A stretch of DNA of 64,000 nucleotides from Rotaria socialis. Lineage: Eukaryota; Rotifera; Eurotatoria; Philodinida; Philodinidae. Both the position numbers and the translations under genes were made by a program. The notes below the pieces were generated by a model. The model was not told the origin of the DNA. It saw only the letters and a program-made list of their open reading frames with translations, and ran no database searches. Location: contig CAJNYU010000026.1 in the NCBI GenBank assembly GCA_905331475.1, positions 62,001-126,000 on the forward strand, read 5' to 3'. Numbering within the stretch: position 1 is the first letter of the stretch; each line of letters opens with the position of its first letter. Positions 13,801 to 29,824 of this stretch are shown in pieces.

Positions 13801-16800
13801 TTCAACTTTATTGCTTTCGGCGTTTTTCCTTTCGACCAAAGTTGTGATTACCGAGTTCTTGTATGTACCTATTGGCTTCGTTTTTCAATAGTACGGCATG
13901 TCGAAGTAATGTTGCTGCCGATTCTTTAGGCATCGTTAGTGTTGGAAATTATTTATTGCCTACTTTAAATTCTTGTCATCATTTGATAAAGAGAAAATCA
14001 ATTTAACCTAGATTTTTCTTCACCAAGTTAAATATTTAGTTGTAATCAGTAACACTGCGGTAATTTAAAATTACTAAGAAGAAATTTTGCTCTGATGTTA
14101 TATTTTTTCTACATGCCTTCTGAATTCAAGCCTAACTTTTTCTTAGACTAATGAATTGCAATCGAAATTGAAAGCTGTTCAAAATCCATTATCAAAACCA
14201 TCTGATTCGCCTATAGATCTCGATCGATCTTTAAAAACTTTAATAACATCATTGAACACTACGACCAAATCGCTTGAAGTAAATATTATTCGGGTTTTCT
14301 CCACAAAATAAGAAAATCTTTCTTTGTTTTGTTTTAGACATCACTGCAATCAATAAAAAGCATGACAGGTGCACATATAGAGTCACAGACAAGAATTGAA
14401 AATGCTCGTCATCAAATAATATTATGTCAAAAAGAAAATCTCTATGATCTATTAAAAGATCGTGAACTCGATCCATGGACACAATTACGTATTGATTCAG
14501 TTAAAACTAAATATGAAAAATTGAAACATGATTTTAATGTATTACTTCAATTAACCAATAAAACCATTCATGATAAATCATTTATCAATAATGATGATGA
14601 TGATGATGATGAAAACGAGTTCGTTTAAGCAAACACAAATTCAGTTTTTTTTCTAATTTTTAATTTTCAGGGATTTCCTACCGGATTTCGAAATATTAGA
14701 TACAACTGAAACAATGAAACAAAGAATGAATAAACGCTTGCGAGATCTTAGTCACAAAGTAACTGAAACAGAAAAAGATTTAGCCAATATTTGTAAAACA
14801 TTAAATACAGATTTATTGAGTAGCAAACCAAATAAGTATGATTTAAAATTACAGAAATGTTTGTATTCTCTTATTGAGTTATATTTTTTTTCTTTTAGTT
14901 CAAATTTTTCGAAGACGAAAACGTCTTCGTCCAGATCATTTCATGAATTCGATTCGAAAATTTTTTCACATTTACAAGCTACTCATCAAAAAGTTCTTCA
15001 AATACGTGTACCAGCAACTCCAATAATTCAATTGCCATCGATCGGCGAGCCAAAACAATCGTCAACAACTGAAATAGCTAAGTCACAAACGCCTACCATA
15101 GAATCATCAACATTGGTAACAACTAAACAACAAACACCTACGACTAAATCATCAACACCGATACAACCGAATTCACCATCTGGTGAATCGGAAAGTTTTA
15201 AAAATATGCTACGTCTTGTTCGAACATCAATCGATCTATTTTCTGGTGCCACAAGCCCTGAACAATTACGTGAGTTATCGAGCACAATAGCAACAAGTCC
15301 ATTAGCATCAGGAACAGTAGCTGCACAAAAATCAAATATTACTGGTATTAATCGAACTCCAACGATGTCGAAAACAGCAAATCCGGCAAAATCATCCACT
15401 ATAGCAAAGCCAACATCAACAAATCTTTTACAAACACCTGGAACAATGATGAATTCATCTATTCCAAATATTTCTTTTACGCCAGCAACGCCAACAAGCC
15501 AAACAATATCATCGGATACGCAATCGAAACTTCAAGCAAATAGACCTAGCTTTCAAACAACTGCTGATCAATCAAAACAACAATCTGCATCCGTAACAGG
15601 TGATACTTATATGCGATCATTACTGGGTAATAGTACAATGCCATCTACAACAACTTCTCCATCACTAATAAATCAACTGGGAGCTGCATCCACAACAACC
15701 CAAGGCGTAAGACCGGCACTATTTCCCAATGCTTCTGCCACAGCATCAACGCCACAAGTCATAAATCAAATTGCTTTATCAGCACAACAAGCAACAGGTA
15801 TATCTACTTCGTCGTCAAGTCAGCCACCTTTCGGTAATATTTCTTCAACTACATCAACAACGATAACATCTGTTCAATCAACATCACCAACAACCAAACC
15901 TATTGTTTCTACTAGCCTAAATCCATATAGTGGTCAAGCGCCGTTCAGTATTTCCGGATTTAATTTAACGTCTAATTCGCCATCTACGAGTCCATTTGGC
16001 ACTACAACAACAACAACAACAACTACGGGATCATCATTTACTGGTGCTGTCACTACAACATCTGCACCCAGTATATTTGGTGCTACTGTAACAGCAACTG
16101 CCAGTCCATTCGATACTACTGCTCCTACGACTACAGCAACAGCAATAACACCTACATCTGGTGCTGGAATATTTGGTGCTCCAACAACATCAACTGCTAG
16201 CGTATTTGGTACCGGATTTGGCAGCCCTTCTACTATGATCGCGACAACATCATCAGCACCTGCTGTTAGCATATTTGGTACACCAATAAGTACATCTCCA
16301 GGTACCAGCATTTTTGGAGCTGGAACAACAGCAACACCTGGCACTAGCTTATTCGGTGGTGCTCCAGGTGCGGTATCATCACCGGCAAGCCCATTTGGTA
16401 GTGGATTCGGTAGTGCTTCAACAACAGCAGCTCCTAGTACTAGTGCATTCGGCGGTGGCTTTGGTAATACTACTACTACTACTGGAACATCTCCATTCGG
16501 CAGTACATTCGGTGCAACAACACCAACATCCAGTGCTAGTCCGTTTGGTAGTAGATTTGGTGCTACTACTACTGCTACTTCAACAATACCAACATCAGTC
16601 ACTAGTGCTTTTGGTGGTAGTGGCTTCTCAGTTACTTCACCAGCAGCATCTACTTTAACTACTCAATCAGCAGCTGGTGGTGGTTCATCATTTGGTAGTC
16701 GACCAACATTTGGTAGTAGTTTTACTGGTTTTGCAACACAATCAAATGCAGCTGCATCATCGACCGGCTTTTCATTTGGTGGTTTTGGTAGTGCTCAACC

Positions 16801-17045
16801 TGCAGAAGCTCAAGCAACGCAACCAGGCTTCGGTTCTTTTGGAGCAGCATCGACTACTGCGTCACCCTTTGGAGGAGCAGTCGGACAAACAAGCGGTTTT
16901 CCTTGTAAGTGCACAACATTTTTAGAGAAAACTTCTTCTTTGACGGTTCCTTTTCGTTCTCTTATTTTTAGCAGCAACATCATCATTTGGTGCTGCAACA
17001 GCACAACCAACAGCTTCGCCTTCATTTACAGCTTATCGTAAATAA
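3376..17045 (+). CDS. NUP214: Nucleoporin Nup214/CAN
   Basis: Fourteen exons (3376..3405, 3972..4397, 4453..4660, 4712..4953, 5023..5126, 5181..5250, 11584..11965, 12637..12855, 12909..12970, 14147..14278, 14338..14618, 14671..14835, 14899..16904, 16972..17045) join without a phase error to 1466 aa (human about 2090). Nup214 sits on the cytoplasmic face of the nuclear pore, where its beta-propeller docks the mRNA-export helicase DDX19/Dbp5 and its FG tail binds CRM1. Seen: propeller signatures LLASSNRYGYIF and ICWSPKGKQIVLVKYDGVLELY and a LPPCPMLLLSNSDGLLQVYYF strand (all within residues 1 to about 470); a Pro/Ser linker; a coiled coil (about 582-780) with DLLKDRELDPWTQLRIDSVK, matching human YKRPLDPKSEAQLQEIRR; then a Ser/Thr tail with about 26 FG motifs. 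The exon-3 acceptor is NAGNAG (4453 or 4456). Intron 12 (14836-14898) is 63 bp with no stop, so it also reads through. Intron 6 is 6333 bp and holds an antisense gene. Confidence 0.93.
5672..7078 (-). CDS. Secreted/GPI-anchored leucine-rich-repeat protein (nested gene)
   Basis: A single uninterrupted 468-aa frame on the minus strand. Residues 1 to about 26 form a signal peptide (FFSFFLILFNLDLCLSS). A Cys-bearing N-terminal cap follows, then irregular LRRs across about residues 90-355, for example LHRLELSNIFID, LTYLSLTNTHQLSLLP, IDDIDLSSNLIEKID and LRHLTLTNNPLNSID with A-type phenylalanines (YTFEHI, NAFCGI). The repeats close with an LRRCT-like cap (CNCQL..C..C..CTDFC). The C-terminus is a hydrophobic stretch (LYSFFSYTLFLLLSCFLYL) with no cytoplasmic tail, suggesting a GPI-attachment signal or terminal membrane anchor. 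Such proteins usually act in adhesion or recognition; the ligand cannot be inferred. The gene is intronless and lies wholly inside NUP214 intron 6 in the opposite orientation. Codon use matches the host genes. Confidence 0.8.
   Translation of the reverse strand: MNLRSDFFSFFLILFNLDLCLSSICSQYYPLQSQSQLCECEDASSNSTPSSILLKCIGLSTIPNLYSNIIYNTIQIDSCLNDFNFQYESFNNLTINILRMHHCNLLNINDQTFANIKQLEKFTLENSTIISLKISNENFQELFSMNSFQKLKSLTLKNIHYHQKSKHDKKLNLELLLQQLPFLHRLELSNIFIDSYRYYDIYSIGQHLTYLSLTNTHQLSLLPIEYLVSLERLIIRNLPNLFQTQPLIGSLKKLQNLKYIAFEHNQLESIENLQSNTIDDIDLSSNLIEKIDEYTFEHIPKLRHLTLTNNPLNSIDKNAFCGIKNLERLSIHITHKQISPLDNCILINYPRLKIVEDASTKLQCNCQLLNIFNLKRQENVDINRLFKMNQDCLYNDRFVRVYELEKYLNCSSFNQCTDFCQYRQRKTQPTPTILSHFQVKSKYTSLSTSLYSFFSYTLFLLLSCFLYL
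9608..9637. repeat. TC microsatellite in NUP214 intron 6
   Basis: About fifteen uninterrupted TC units, preceded at 9481-9530 by a pyrimidine-rich CTT tract. Confidence 0.9.
10683..10702. repeat. GA microsatellite in NUP214 intron 6
   Basis: Ten uninterrupted GA units. Confidence 0.85.
10771..10802. repeat. ATC trinucleotide repeat in NUP214 intron 6
   Basis: Uninterrupted run of about eleven ATC units. Confidence 0.9.
13397..13844. mobile_element. Palindromic MITE-like element in NUP214 intron 9
   Basis: The left end CAACTTTGGTCGAAAG (13397) is matched by its reverse complement ending at 13844. Weaker complementarity continues outward around AGTTCTTGG / GAACTCGG. Inside, a TTTTCGACATTTT-type motif recurs in inverted orientation in the two halves. 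The roughly 450-bp size, terminal inverted repeats and lack of coding capacity fit a non-autonomous DNA transposon. The superfamily is not assigned. The frames on both strands here (13353-13595 and 13468-13725) are explained by the palindrome. Confidence 0.6.
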
Positions 17046-17845
17046 GACATACTACATAGATACAAATATGCATATATTTTTTTTTCTCTTTTTGTTTGTC
17101 ATGCCTGTAACTGAGAAAATTTGTTTGCTCAACACTCGATTAATTTTTCTTTTGTCTTTTTTGAAAAAATAAAAAACCCACATGTGTGAATCCAATGAAG
17201 AAAAATAAATATGTGATATAAATATAAAAAACATTGAAATACATTTTTCTCCTTTGTTTTTTTCGAAAAAAAAGTATGTAGGCAGAGAGTAGTCTGAATT
17301 GAGTTTTGATCATCGAAATGATCATCTCACTTATTTAACTGCATGTTGCTGACCACAGGCTTTCACAACTTTTTCAACGATAAGAGCATCTCAACGTATG
17401 TTGATCTTGTACTCGAATGTTACCATTGAGAAAGAAACTTCACACCGGAAGCTTTCTGATCACCTGCCATACGTTAACCGCATGGAACCCTGCTAGAGTC
17501 TCGATTGGTCGTTATCTCAGACCTTCCCAAGGATAAATATGAAAGAGTGACATTAGATCGCACTCGTATGTAATCCCTGTAAGTAAGCTTCAACCCACAT
17601 ACATGAATGTATTTTTCTTGGCTTCAAACTTATATAATGAAACATATTTGTACAAAGAAATAAAACGGTGATTCACAAAAAACCTTCGATCGTGAGTGAC
17701 ACCTTTCATTTTACTGTCGCTAAAATCTATCATTTTCACACGATGAAATAATATACGTAGTCAATGCAATGAATGATTTTTTTTATAATTAGAATAATTA
17801 TTCAAATTTATTGATCGTACATTGTTTTTGTTATCGTCTTAAATT

Positions 17846-17847
17846 AA

Positions 17848-17881
<34 letters not shown>
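17846..17881. repeat. AAT trinucleotide repeat
   Basis: Twelve tandem AAT/ATA units without interruption. Confidence 0.9.
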
Positions 17882-17884
<3 letters not shown>

Positions 17885-18429
17885 TTTTGAGAAAACCAAA
17901 ACGCTTCTGTTCCGTACAGACACGTGTGTATTCATCTGAGAATGTATGTTTAATTTTTAATTTTTATATTATATCCAAGGCAACAAAACACTGAGCCTTA
18001 GGTTTTCAAAAAATGTTTTGAAGTTGTGATAGAATATGTTGGCATTTTTATCAGTGAGAACCGCCGTTATAAATAACAAAAACATGTTCAGCTCTGTAAA
18101 GAAAAGAAGCAAAATATTTCTGTTGAAATCATACGAATCGATTTTTGAGCTATTAGTCTTTTGTATGTGGTCATTACTAAAAAATTAATATCATGAGAAC
18201 AGGGGAAGTGTGAATCGCTTTGGCTCATGAATAATTCATTGTTGTCTATCAGAGCCATCTGTCATGGTGATATTACAGCTTATGTTTGATTCGTTCACGG
18301 TGACAAGTAATTCAATGCAATGCGTGTATATGTGTAGACGAACGGGTGAATCAAACTCAATTAAAATAGCAATACGTTTCATGTTATATATTTGTTCTTT
18401 GAAAGAAAAAAGAAAGACCTTGCTAGGAA

Positions 18430-18437
18430 TATTTTAG
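18430..18437 (+). promoter_or_regulatory. 3' splice acceptor abutting the ARPC1 start codon
   Basis: The sequence attttag lies immediately before the ATG at 18438, so the mature mRNA would have no native 5' untranslated base. This fits either spliced-leader trans-splicing (known in bdelloid rotifers) or a 5' untranslated intron. Confidence 0.45.
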
Positions 18438-20399
18438 ATGACTGAAGTGCATTCGTTTGGCAACCTACCAGTAATTGCTCATTCTTGGAATAAAGATCGA
18501 ACACGTATGTTTTTTTTTCTTTTAATCTCTCATTCAATTTGTTTTGTACCTATTTGATTTCATCTAGAAATAGCCGTATCATTAGGTAAAAATGATGTTC
18601 GTATTTATCAAAAGAAGGATGGTAAATGGCGATTGATACATACATTATCGGAACATTTATCTCGTGTGTTAGCAATCGATTGGGCGCCTCAATCAAATAG
18701 AATTGTATCAGCTAGTGCTGTAAGAATTCGAAGTTTTGTCTTGTAAAATAAGTTCGATTGTTCTATTAGGATTATAATGCTTATGTTTGGTCTTTTGAAA
18801 ATAATACTTGGAAACAACAAATGGTTGAATTACAGCGAACAAGTAGAGCCGTATGTTGTGCCAAATGGTCACCCGATGGTAAAAATTCAAAACGATGCTG
18901 ATGAAAAAAAATCCTTTTTTTTTGTTAAGAAAATAAATTTGCTATTGGTTCAAGTGATAAAAACGTTGGAATATGTTATTATGAAACTGAACAAAGATTT
19001 TGGGCAGCAGAAATGATAAAGAAAAAACCGAAATTAACTGTCACGTGTATCGCCTGGCATCCAAATAATCAATTGCTTGCTGCTGGCAGTTGCGATTATC
19101 GAGTTCGAATCTATTCGGCTTTCGTTAAAACTGTTGATCGTGAGCCGCAAGTTTCTAGTTGGGGAAAAATTACAAATACAGGAGAACTGCTACACGAATT
19201 TCAATCTGGTAATGAGTTTTTTTCGTCGTTTTTGATAGAATTTTATCGCTTGAAATTATTTAGAATCGGGCTGGATTCATGATTTAGCTTTTTCACTATC
19301 GGGTGACATTCTTGCATGGGTATCACATAATTCAATTATATTTGCTGTGTCAGCAAGAAATCCAGCCGAGTCTGTTTGATTTTAAATTTAATTTTCCAAA
19401 CGAATAATTTTGTTTTTAGAATTACAATGGAAATTACAAATTATTTGCCATTTCGTTGTATTCTTTTTGTTAGTGAATCAACAATGATTGTTGCAGTATG
19501 TACAATAAACAGAAAATTAAAAAAAAAGAATGATGGGTGTATTTTTCTTAAGGGTCACGAATTTTCTCCATTGATTTATAATTATGATGAACGAAAAGGT
19601 ACACTTAATTTTGTCGAGAAACTCGATCAGCAAGATGGAGTAGTTGGAAAACAAGCGATTAAGTTAGTATTCGTAGATTATATTTTCTCTTCATTTATTT
19701 TCATGTCTTTTTTGCCTATAGCGAAGAGACTGAATTTTATACGCCATATCAGGCAGCGTATGCAGGATGAAAGAGTGTGTTTGCAGTGTTTCGTTTTTTT
19801 TTGCATGAATATTTAAAATTTGCATTTTATCGTCGAATTGCTTCCGATTAGTTGCATGAACAGTGCGGAAACTCAGTCACTTCCTTACGAATGCATAAGT
19901 TCGTTCCTCTCTGTACTATTTATGATTACAAAGAGTTAAGCGAACGATGCGTACTTCGGATTTGTTGATCTGGCAAGAGTAAATTTAGTGTTCTGAAATG
20001 AACCTTCGCAAGAATTCCTTCAGCTGTTTGAAACTATGGTTTTGAGATAAACATTTTCGGGTTTAACAAAGTAAACAAACTGTTTTTTGACTTTTAATAT
20101 TTTCGTTAGTCGTCTATTTGATCAAGCATCAATGCAAACACAAACACCTGAGCCGGTATCGACGCATCAAAGCATGATAACGTAAGAATGTCTTGTTTTT
20201 CAGTTGGCTTTACTTCTGTCAATATTTCCGTTTTATTAGACAACTTTTACCTTATCAAACAGAGCCTAATTGTCTATCGAAAATCAGTTCGGCTGATTTA
20301 TTTGGCCAAGTTGTTATTTGGAATTTGAATGGCAGAGTAAGGTTTTTCGGTTTAATATCCGCGTATTTAAATTTTATTTTTTAGAAAATAAGAAAATGA
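18438..20399 (+). CDS. ARPC1: Arp2/3 complex subunit 1 (ARPC1, p40/41)
   Basis: Ten exons (18438..18504, 18568..18719, 18770..18878, 18930..19208, 19264..19369, 19420..19495, 19553..19662, 20110..20181, 20240..20336, 20385..20399) give 360 aa, close to human ARPC1A/B (370/372). It is the seven-bladed WD40 propeller of the Arp2/3 complex that nucleates branched actin filaments and takes part in binding nucleation-promoting factors. Diagnostic stretches are AHSWNKDRTQIAVSLGKNDV near the N-terminus (human HAWNKDRTQIAICPNNHEV), IDWAPQSNRIVSAS, CIAWHPNNQLLAAGSCDYRV and SGWIHDLAFSLSGDILAWVS. Intron 7 (19663-20109) is 447 bp and the rest are about 45-65 bp; the phase shows that the AAG-rich frame within it is not coding. 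The last exon adds only four residues (KIRK). Confidence 0.93.
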
Positions 20400-22309
20400 A
20401 TGGTGATTGATAAACAACATGGATGGAATAGAACTGTTTTACTTGACAATGTGTGGGTTTCTTTTTCTTCATTCTTATTCTTATTATAATCATCGTTCGA
20501 AATTGGCACAAACAAGATGTTTGTACAATCGAATGTACTTATGTATTTTTCTATGAACTTAAGCTGCGTTCTTGAAGTCGTGCTGTTCGTCTCTTTTTTT
20601 TTAAATGGTCGCTTTCTATTTGACTATGCGCTGCTTATCTTGTAAAAGTAATTTTTCCATTAAAATATAAACATCTTTATTTGATATTTAATAAAGCAAA
20701 AACAGCAAAATTTCAGCACTTGAATTAATCTTTTCTAGATAATTAATAAATAAGCAAGAGAAAACGGCAAGCCCATGACAATGTCGTTACTCATTTAAGT
20801 GAGTCCTATTTTTTTATGAAAATTTTCTTTCGTAGTTTGATATATATTAGCAAAACAGCCCAGATGAAGTCAAACTTGATTATAGACGTCGATATTTGTA
20901 TGAGACGGAATAAAATAGTCTAGAAAAAATGAATACATAGACTCCTCGATGTTCAGGGACATTGACTTATCTACACAACTTTGCTCTTATTACATCACTA
21001 GTTAGAGTGAGATGTAATGGCAAGGCTATTAACATTTATGATAACACAATTTCATCGCTAGAAACACATTGACATATTCGATTAGACATTGTCGACAAGT
21101 GCGCAAACCTTTATTTGATGTGGATTTATAGATATTTAGGATTGTATAGATAAAATAAACCATTCCAGATACTTGATTGAAATAATACTCTCACTGAATC
21201 GATAATAGAGAAAAATGACTGTACATTATAAGAGAGTTGCCATACGAATTAATTTGAGCCAATCTAAGATTATATACTGATGATATATTATTATTATTAT
21301 TATTCAATTGTATCATATCGTACGCTGATCTATAGGTGAAATGAAACGATTGTACTTCTATTTATGCATCATTCATAAATGTAGGCGTTCGTCATTATGT
21401 ACAGGTAGTTATGCTTCATTTATAAAAGGTGTAAGGATTTAGTTTTTGCACAAAACACTTTTATTCATCACTGCTATCATTGATATATACTTTTTTAAAC
21501 ATAGAAACCTTGAGAATATGCCTCGTATGTGTGTGCGTGTGTGTTCTGGATCGATAATCATCTACGTAGAGTTAATGGTTTTCACCGATGTTTGTAAACG
21601 TTTAGACAAGCTATTTTTTGATAGGCAAATTTAAAAAATGTTTACTTCCTATTCGGTTTTTATTTTCAGCATAACCGCACCGTGTCGGTTGAATGTAGGT
21701 TGAAAATTTTCAATTATTATCTAACATAAGAAAAAAAAAAGTATTTTCATTGTTGTAATATATTGAATTACTTTGATTTTGACGAAATCATCTTTGTATG
21801 TTTTATTTCTGAATCAAATAACTGCGGTGGAAATGAGTCCTGTGATGATTTCATTTACTTTCGTCAATATTACCTGTTGACATAATACTTTCAGAAAAAA
21901 ATAACAAATATTTGATTCACAGTCTGTTGCATATAATCTTTTTCTTTACCTTTTTTCTTATATCAGTATAATAGAAAATGACCGAAGAGCAGTAAAAACA
22001 GTTCGAATACGCTTATATTCACTGATGAGATCAAATAAGTTCAAAAGGCACTTCAAAGTAAGTAGAGAGAATGAAAGTAAACTGTTGCCCTTGAGACGTC
22101 TATGTCATTTCTATTTTTATGAATATTTTAGATGTTCTTATTTTCGTTTCAATGTGTTAATCCTTGATAATTATTTTACAAGTTAATTTTATTTTTTCAA
22201 AACGAGAAATAAAATCCGTCATTATCGCATTCCATTTCATTGATCAAATTGCTTTCGAACAATTAAACATAAATTTTCAAGGACAATCATCGAATAATAA
22301 AATCTTCAT
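20400..22309. other. Intergenic region, no gene seen
   Basis: AT-rich spacer between ARPC1 and the Ca2+-ATPase, with an AATAAA near 20691 as possible ARPC1 poly(A) signal and a short TTA run at 21290-21303. The short frame at 21446-21634 shows no conserved motif. A ttttcaag acceptor near 22280 may belong to a 5' untranslated or trans-splice junction of the next gene. Confidence 0.6.
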
Positions 22310-26849
<4,540 letters not shown>

Positions 26850-27153
26850 TTGCAGATACAGATTTATTTTTACAAGCAAGAGCAAAGAATATCTCACCGA
26901 ATTCAGTTCCTATCTTGGAAATTTTACAAAATTATAAATTGCCAATTATTCTTTTTTTTTCTTCTTTTTCTTTAATTTATTTCAACTTTTATTGTTATGT
27001 CTTATCGTAAATCTGTTGAATTGTTTTTCAAAAAAGGAAAGAAAAAGGAAAACACAAATACCAAAGAACTGCTATCTGACATTGATAAAGAATACAAATT
27101 AAATTACAAATGCATTATTGTAAAACAAAATCAACAACTAATAAATGGAATGT
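26850..27153. other. Convergent 3' intergenic spacer
   Basis: 304 bp between the tail-to-tail SPCA and immunoglobulin genes. It is very AT-rich with several AATAAA-like signals on each strand and no other feature seen. Confidence 0.6.
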
Positions 27154-29441
27154 TTAAAATAATTGAATAAACAAAACAAAAGCTAAAAAAATGGAATGTG
27201 AAAAAATCATATTGCTAGATGAGTTTTGACTATGAATTCTTTTACAGCCTTTATTATTTCGATGAGTCACAAATTGTTGACAATCAGACGTTTCTAAATG
27301 AATGAAAACATTAAGTTTGAATCAATCATAAAATTCATCATCTTACGATAAAGTGTGACTCTTCCAAATTCCGATGGAAAATTCGGCGCTGTTGCATTTA
27401 TATAATAATTACCCAAATCGGCTTGTTTAAAATTAATAATCGTTAAACGTGATAAAATACAATCAGTACATATTGACATTTCCGGTATGGTTGCTTCGAT
27501 TAAATATTCCTGTGAGTTCCAAATATTTGTGTAATATTTCATATTTGGAACACCAGCACTTTGTTCTTTACGCCAACTTAACGAAATAAAAACGAATTCA
27601 ATAGCAGATCGGCAAAAACGAATCATTCAATCTTACGAAATTTTCGGCGGAGGATAACCGTAAACGTAACATTCCACATAGGCGTCAACTTGAAAGTCTG
27701 TCGCTTGACCGACATCACGTTCACAATATACATATGGACGAACTGAAACATGAAAAATATTTTGAGTTCGCACTACATTCATAACGTTGACTACTGAACA
27801 GAGCCCGTTCGAGCTCTACTACTGCGGTGAAAGTATTTTAGAAATCTCAACATTCTCACTTACATCTTACTGAAAGTTTCAGTGTCCATTCACTACCAAA
27901 GCCAACCAAATTACTAGCTGAAAATAGAAAACAATATCAACATACTGATTTTATGCTTGAATATAATTACATACCCAAACATTTATAAATTCCACTTTCT
28001 CTACGTGTTACTTGATGCAAATCTAATTGAGAACCCTAGAAGGAAATAAAAACTCGATGATATTAAATTGTCATGAATAATTTAAAAGCACATACCATCT
28101 GTCTAATGTGACCTGAGCTAAGAGGTTGTGCGTCAGCTTTTTGCCATTCGATAGTTGGTGATGGATATCCTGGAGAAAATTTTTTAAAATATAATTCTAT
28201 TAGTTTTTAATAAAAACTGACAAACCTTGAGCATTACAAATAAGTGTAACTGAATCACCTTCGTTGACTTCGATGTCTTTTGTTGATGATTCAAGAACAA
28301 GTGGTTCGCCTAATTTAGAAAGTTCTTTCATATTTTGTAATTTCAAGAGCATGTGCCTACTCACTGATCACATTAAGAAAACGTGTCAAGTATATTTCTC
28401 TTGAATTAGTATCCGTCAAACGACCTAAGCAAATAGTCAAAGTTTTTTCGAAAATATTTTAAGTTAGATTTTACATGTTAAATTGCCAAGATCATCTCGG
28501 TCAAGTGGATCAAATATCAAAGTCCACTCAGATGATTCAGTTGCATGAATAGCTTGTAAACGAGGAACCGGTTGATTAAATTGTAAAACATCAGTATCAA
28601 CAGCTAATGTAAAATTTTTTCCATCATTAAATCTTTTTAATGCCCATTCAACCTAAATATTCAACAGAAAACAACATCTTATGGCCATTACATAATTAGA
28701 GCCAGCCCCCTGGGATAAAGTAGCAAGCTGTAATCTACTTGATTACGTCTTTCCTTGTTTTCGTCAGTCGGATAGAAATCTTAATCACATCCATCTTCAA
28801 AAAGAAGAATATCCAATCAAAATCTCCGCCTAGTTTCACAACATTGACTGGAGTCGTAATACAGTTGTACGCTTCTTATATTAACGAGCGCCATTCGAGT
28901 TTTAGTATGTCAACTGCAATCAAAATTGTTATCCCGCCCTAATGATAACTACTTTTATCTTTATTAAAAGAAAAATAATGACTAGTATATTCTTCCTTCC
29001 ATTCTATAGGAAATGTTTTTTTCTGGCATATTAATGTCTTCTGATTATTTTGAATGTACAAGTAACTTTCAATTGAAGTCTTAAAAAATATGTTTTCCGA
29101 AGTTATTTTAGCAATAGATAAATATCGCGATCTAATCACTGACAATCAGCTCAATGAGAGCTCGTCTACGTTATCAAATAATATTAATTTTATATGTTGA
29201 TTTTCAACAAGAATTATATTAAAAATAATATTTAACTTACATGACGTTTATCATTAGATGTCAAACCAACTAATGTACAAGTTGCAGTCAATCGTTCACC
29301 AGCACGTGGTGCTATTGGATCAAAAATAATTCCATCTTTATCACGCATATCAAATCGCGGTATTGTTTCGGTATTTATTAACGATATTGATATACATATT
29401 ATATACACTGGTAAGAAAAATAATTTCATAATAAATTTCAA
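27154..29441 (-). CDS. GPI-anchored protein with three immunoglobulin domains
   Basis: Ten minus-strand exons (29241..29441, 28475..28652, 28365..28424, 28226..28309, 28096..28169, 27975..28035, 27864..27917, 27637..27742, 27347..27576, 27154..27293) join in phase to 395 aa. A signal peptide (LFFLPVYIICISISLINT) is followed by Ig1 (TATCTLVG...VEWALKRF...DRDDLGNLTCRL), Ig2 (VTLICNAQGYPSPTIEWQK...RESGIYKCLASN) and Ig3 (VECYVYGYPPPKISWRK...QADLGNYYINATA). Ig3 has Y-x-I where the second Cys is expected, so that domain lacks the usual disulfide. The last exon ends with Ser/Asn residues and then a hydrophobic stretch (MIFSHSIFLAFVLFIQLF) that ends at the stop, typical of a GPI-attachment signal. 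The layout resembles lachesin/IgLON-type adhesion proteins; a role in neural or epithelial adhesion is inference. It is divergent from TBC1D13, 383 bp away. Confidence 0.8.
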
Positions 29442-29824
29442 AAAATAGATTTAAACAAGCGAAAAAGGTTTACCAAACGAACGAGATAGCATCAACATTT
29501 TGTCATGCACAGTACAGGTGAGATTTCGTCTCTTTTGATTGATCACTTTGTTCCGAAAAATGGACAGTAGATGACCGATCGAGCGACCAATGGCTATCAT
29601 GAGTTATGTTGAAATTTAAAGAGAGAAGAATAATTCTTGTAATTTTGATTTGTTTTGAATTTCTAGAAAAAATAAAAATGAAAAAATAAAATTCGAGTGA
29701 AGCGACATCTTTCGTATACTGTGATTGATTGTTGCTTTCAATTAGCCAAAATGCTGTTCTCTTTTTTTTGTTCACTTCCAGAAATCTCTTCATTTTCTTG
29801 ATTGCGGAGACAAGAATCTCAAAC
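29442..29824. promoter_or_regulatory. Shared divergent promoter region (Ig gene / TBC1D13)
   Basis: 383 bp separate the two start codons on opposite strands, so both promoters must lie here or in untranslated exons. No specific transcription-factor site can be named from sequence alone. The frames at 29503-29826 are not conserved. Confidence 0.5.

Larger units (their letters stand above)
17046..18437. other. NUP214 3' end and intergenic region
   Basis: Poly(A) signals AATAAA near 17167 and 17205 close NUP214. The stretch 17284-17640 is less AT-rich and shares a motif near TAGTCTGAATTGAGTTTTG with 36020-36045, so it is probably dispersed repeat. An AAT microsatellite lies at 17846-17881. No coding region was recognised. 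Confidence 0.6.

Noticed and set aside
14859-14898. Alternative 40-bp intron in NUP214
   Set aside because: It shifts the frame away from the FG-repeat frame; the 63-bp intron 14836-14898 keeps it.
15028-16602. Long minus-strand frames opposite the NUP214 FG region
   Set aside because: Shadow frames of low-complexity Ser/Thr/Gly/Phe codons; no start context, splice pattern or family.
16314-16925. Gln/Leu/His-rich plus-strand frames in the FG region
   Set aside because: Out-of-frame reading of the same repeats.
19663-20109. Frame with AKRLNFIRHIRQRMQDER inside ARPC1 intron 7
   Set aside because: Neither GT donor upstream gives the phase needed to include it, while joining 19662 to 20110 is in phase and matches the family.
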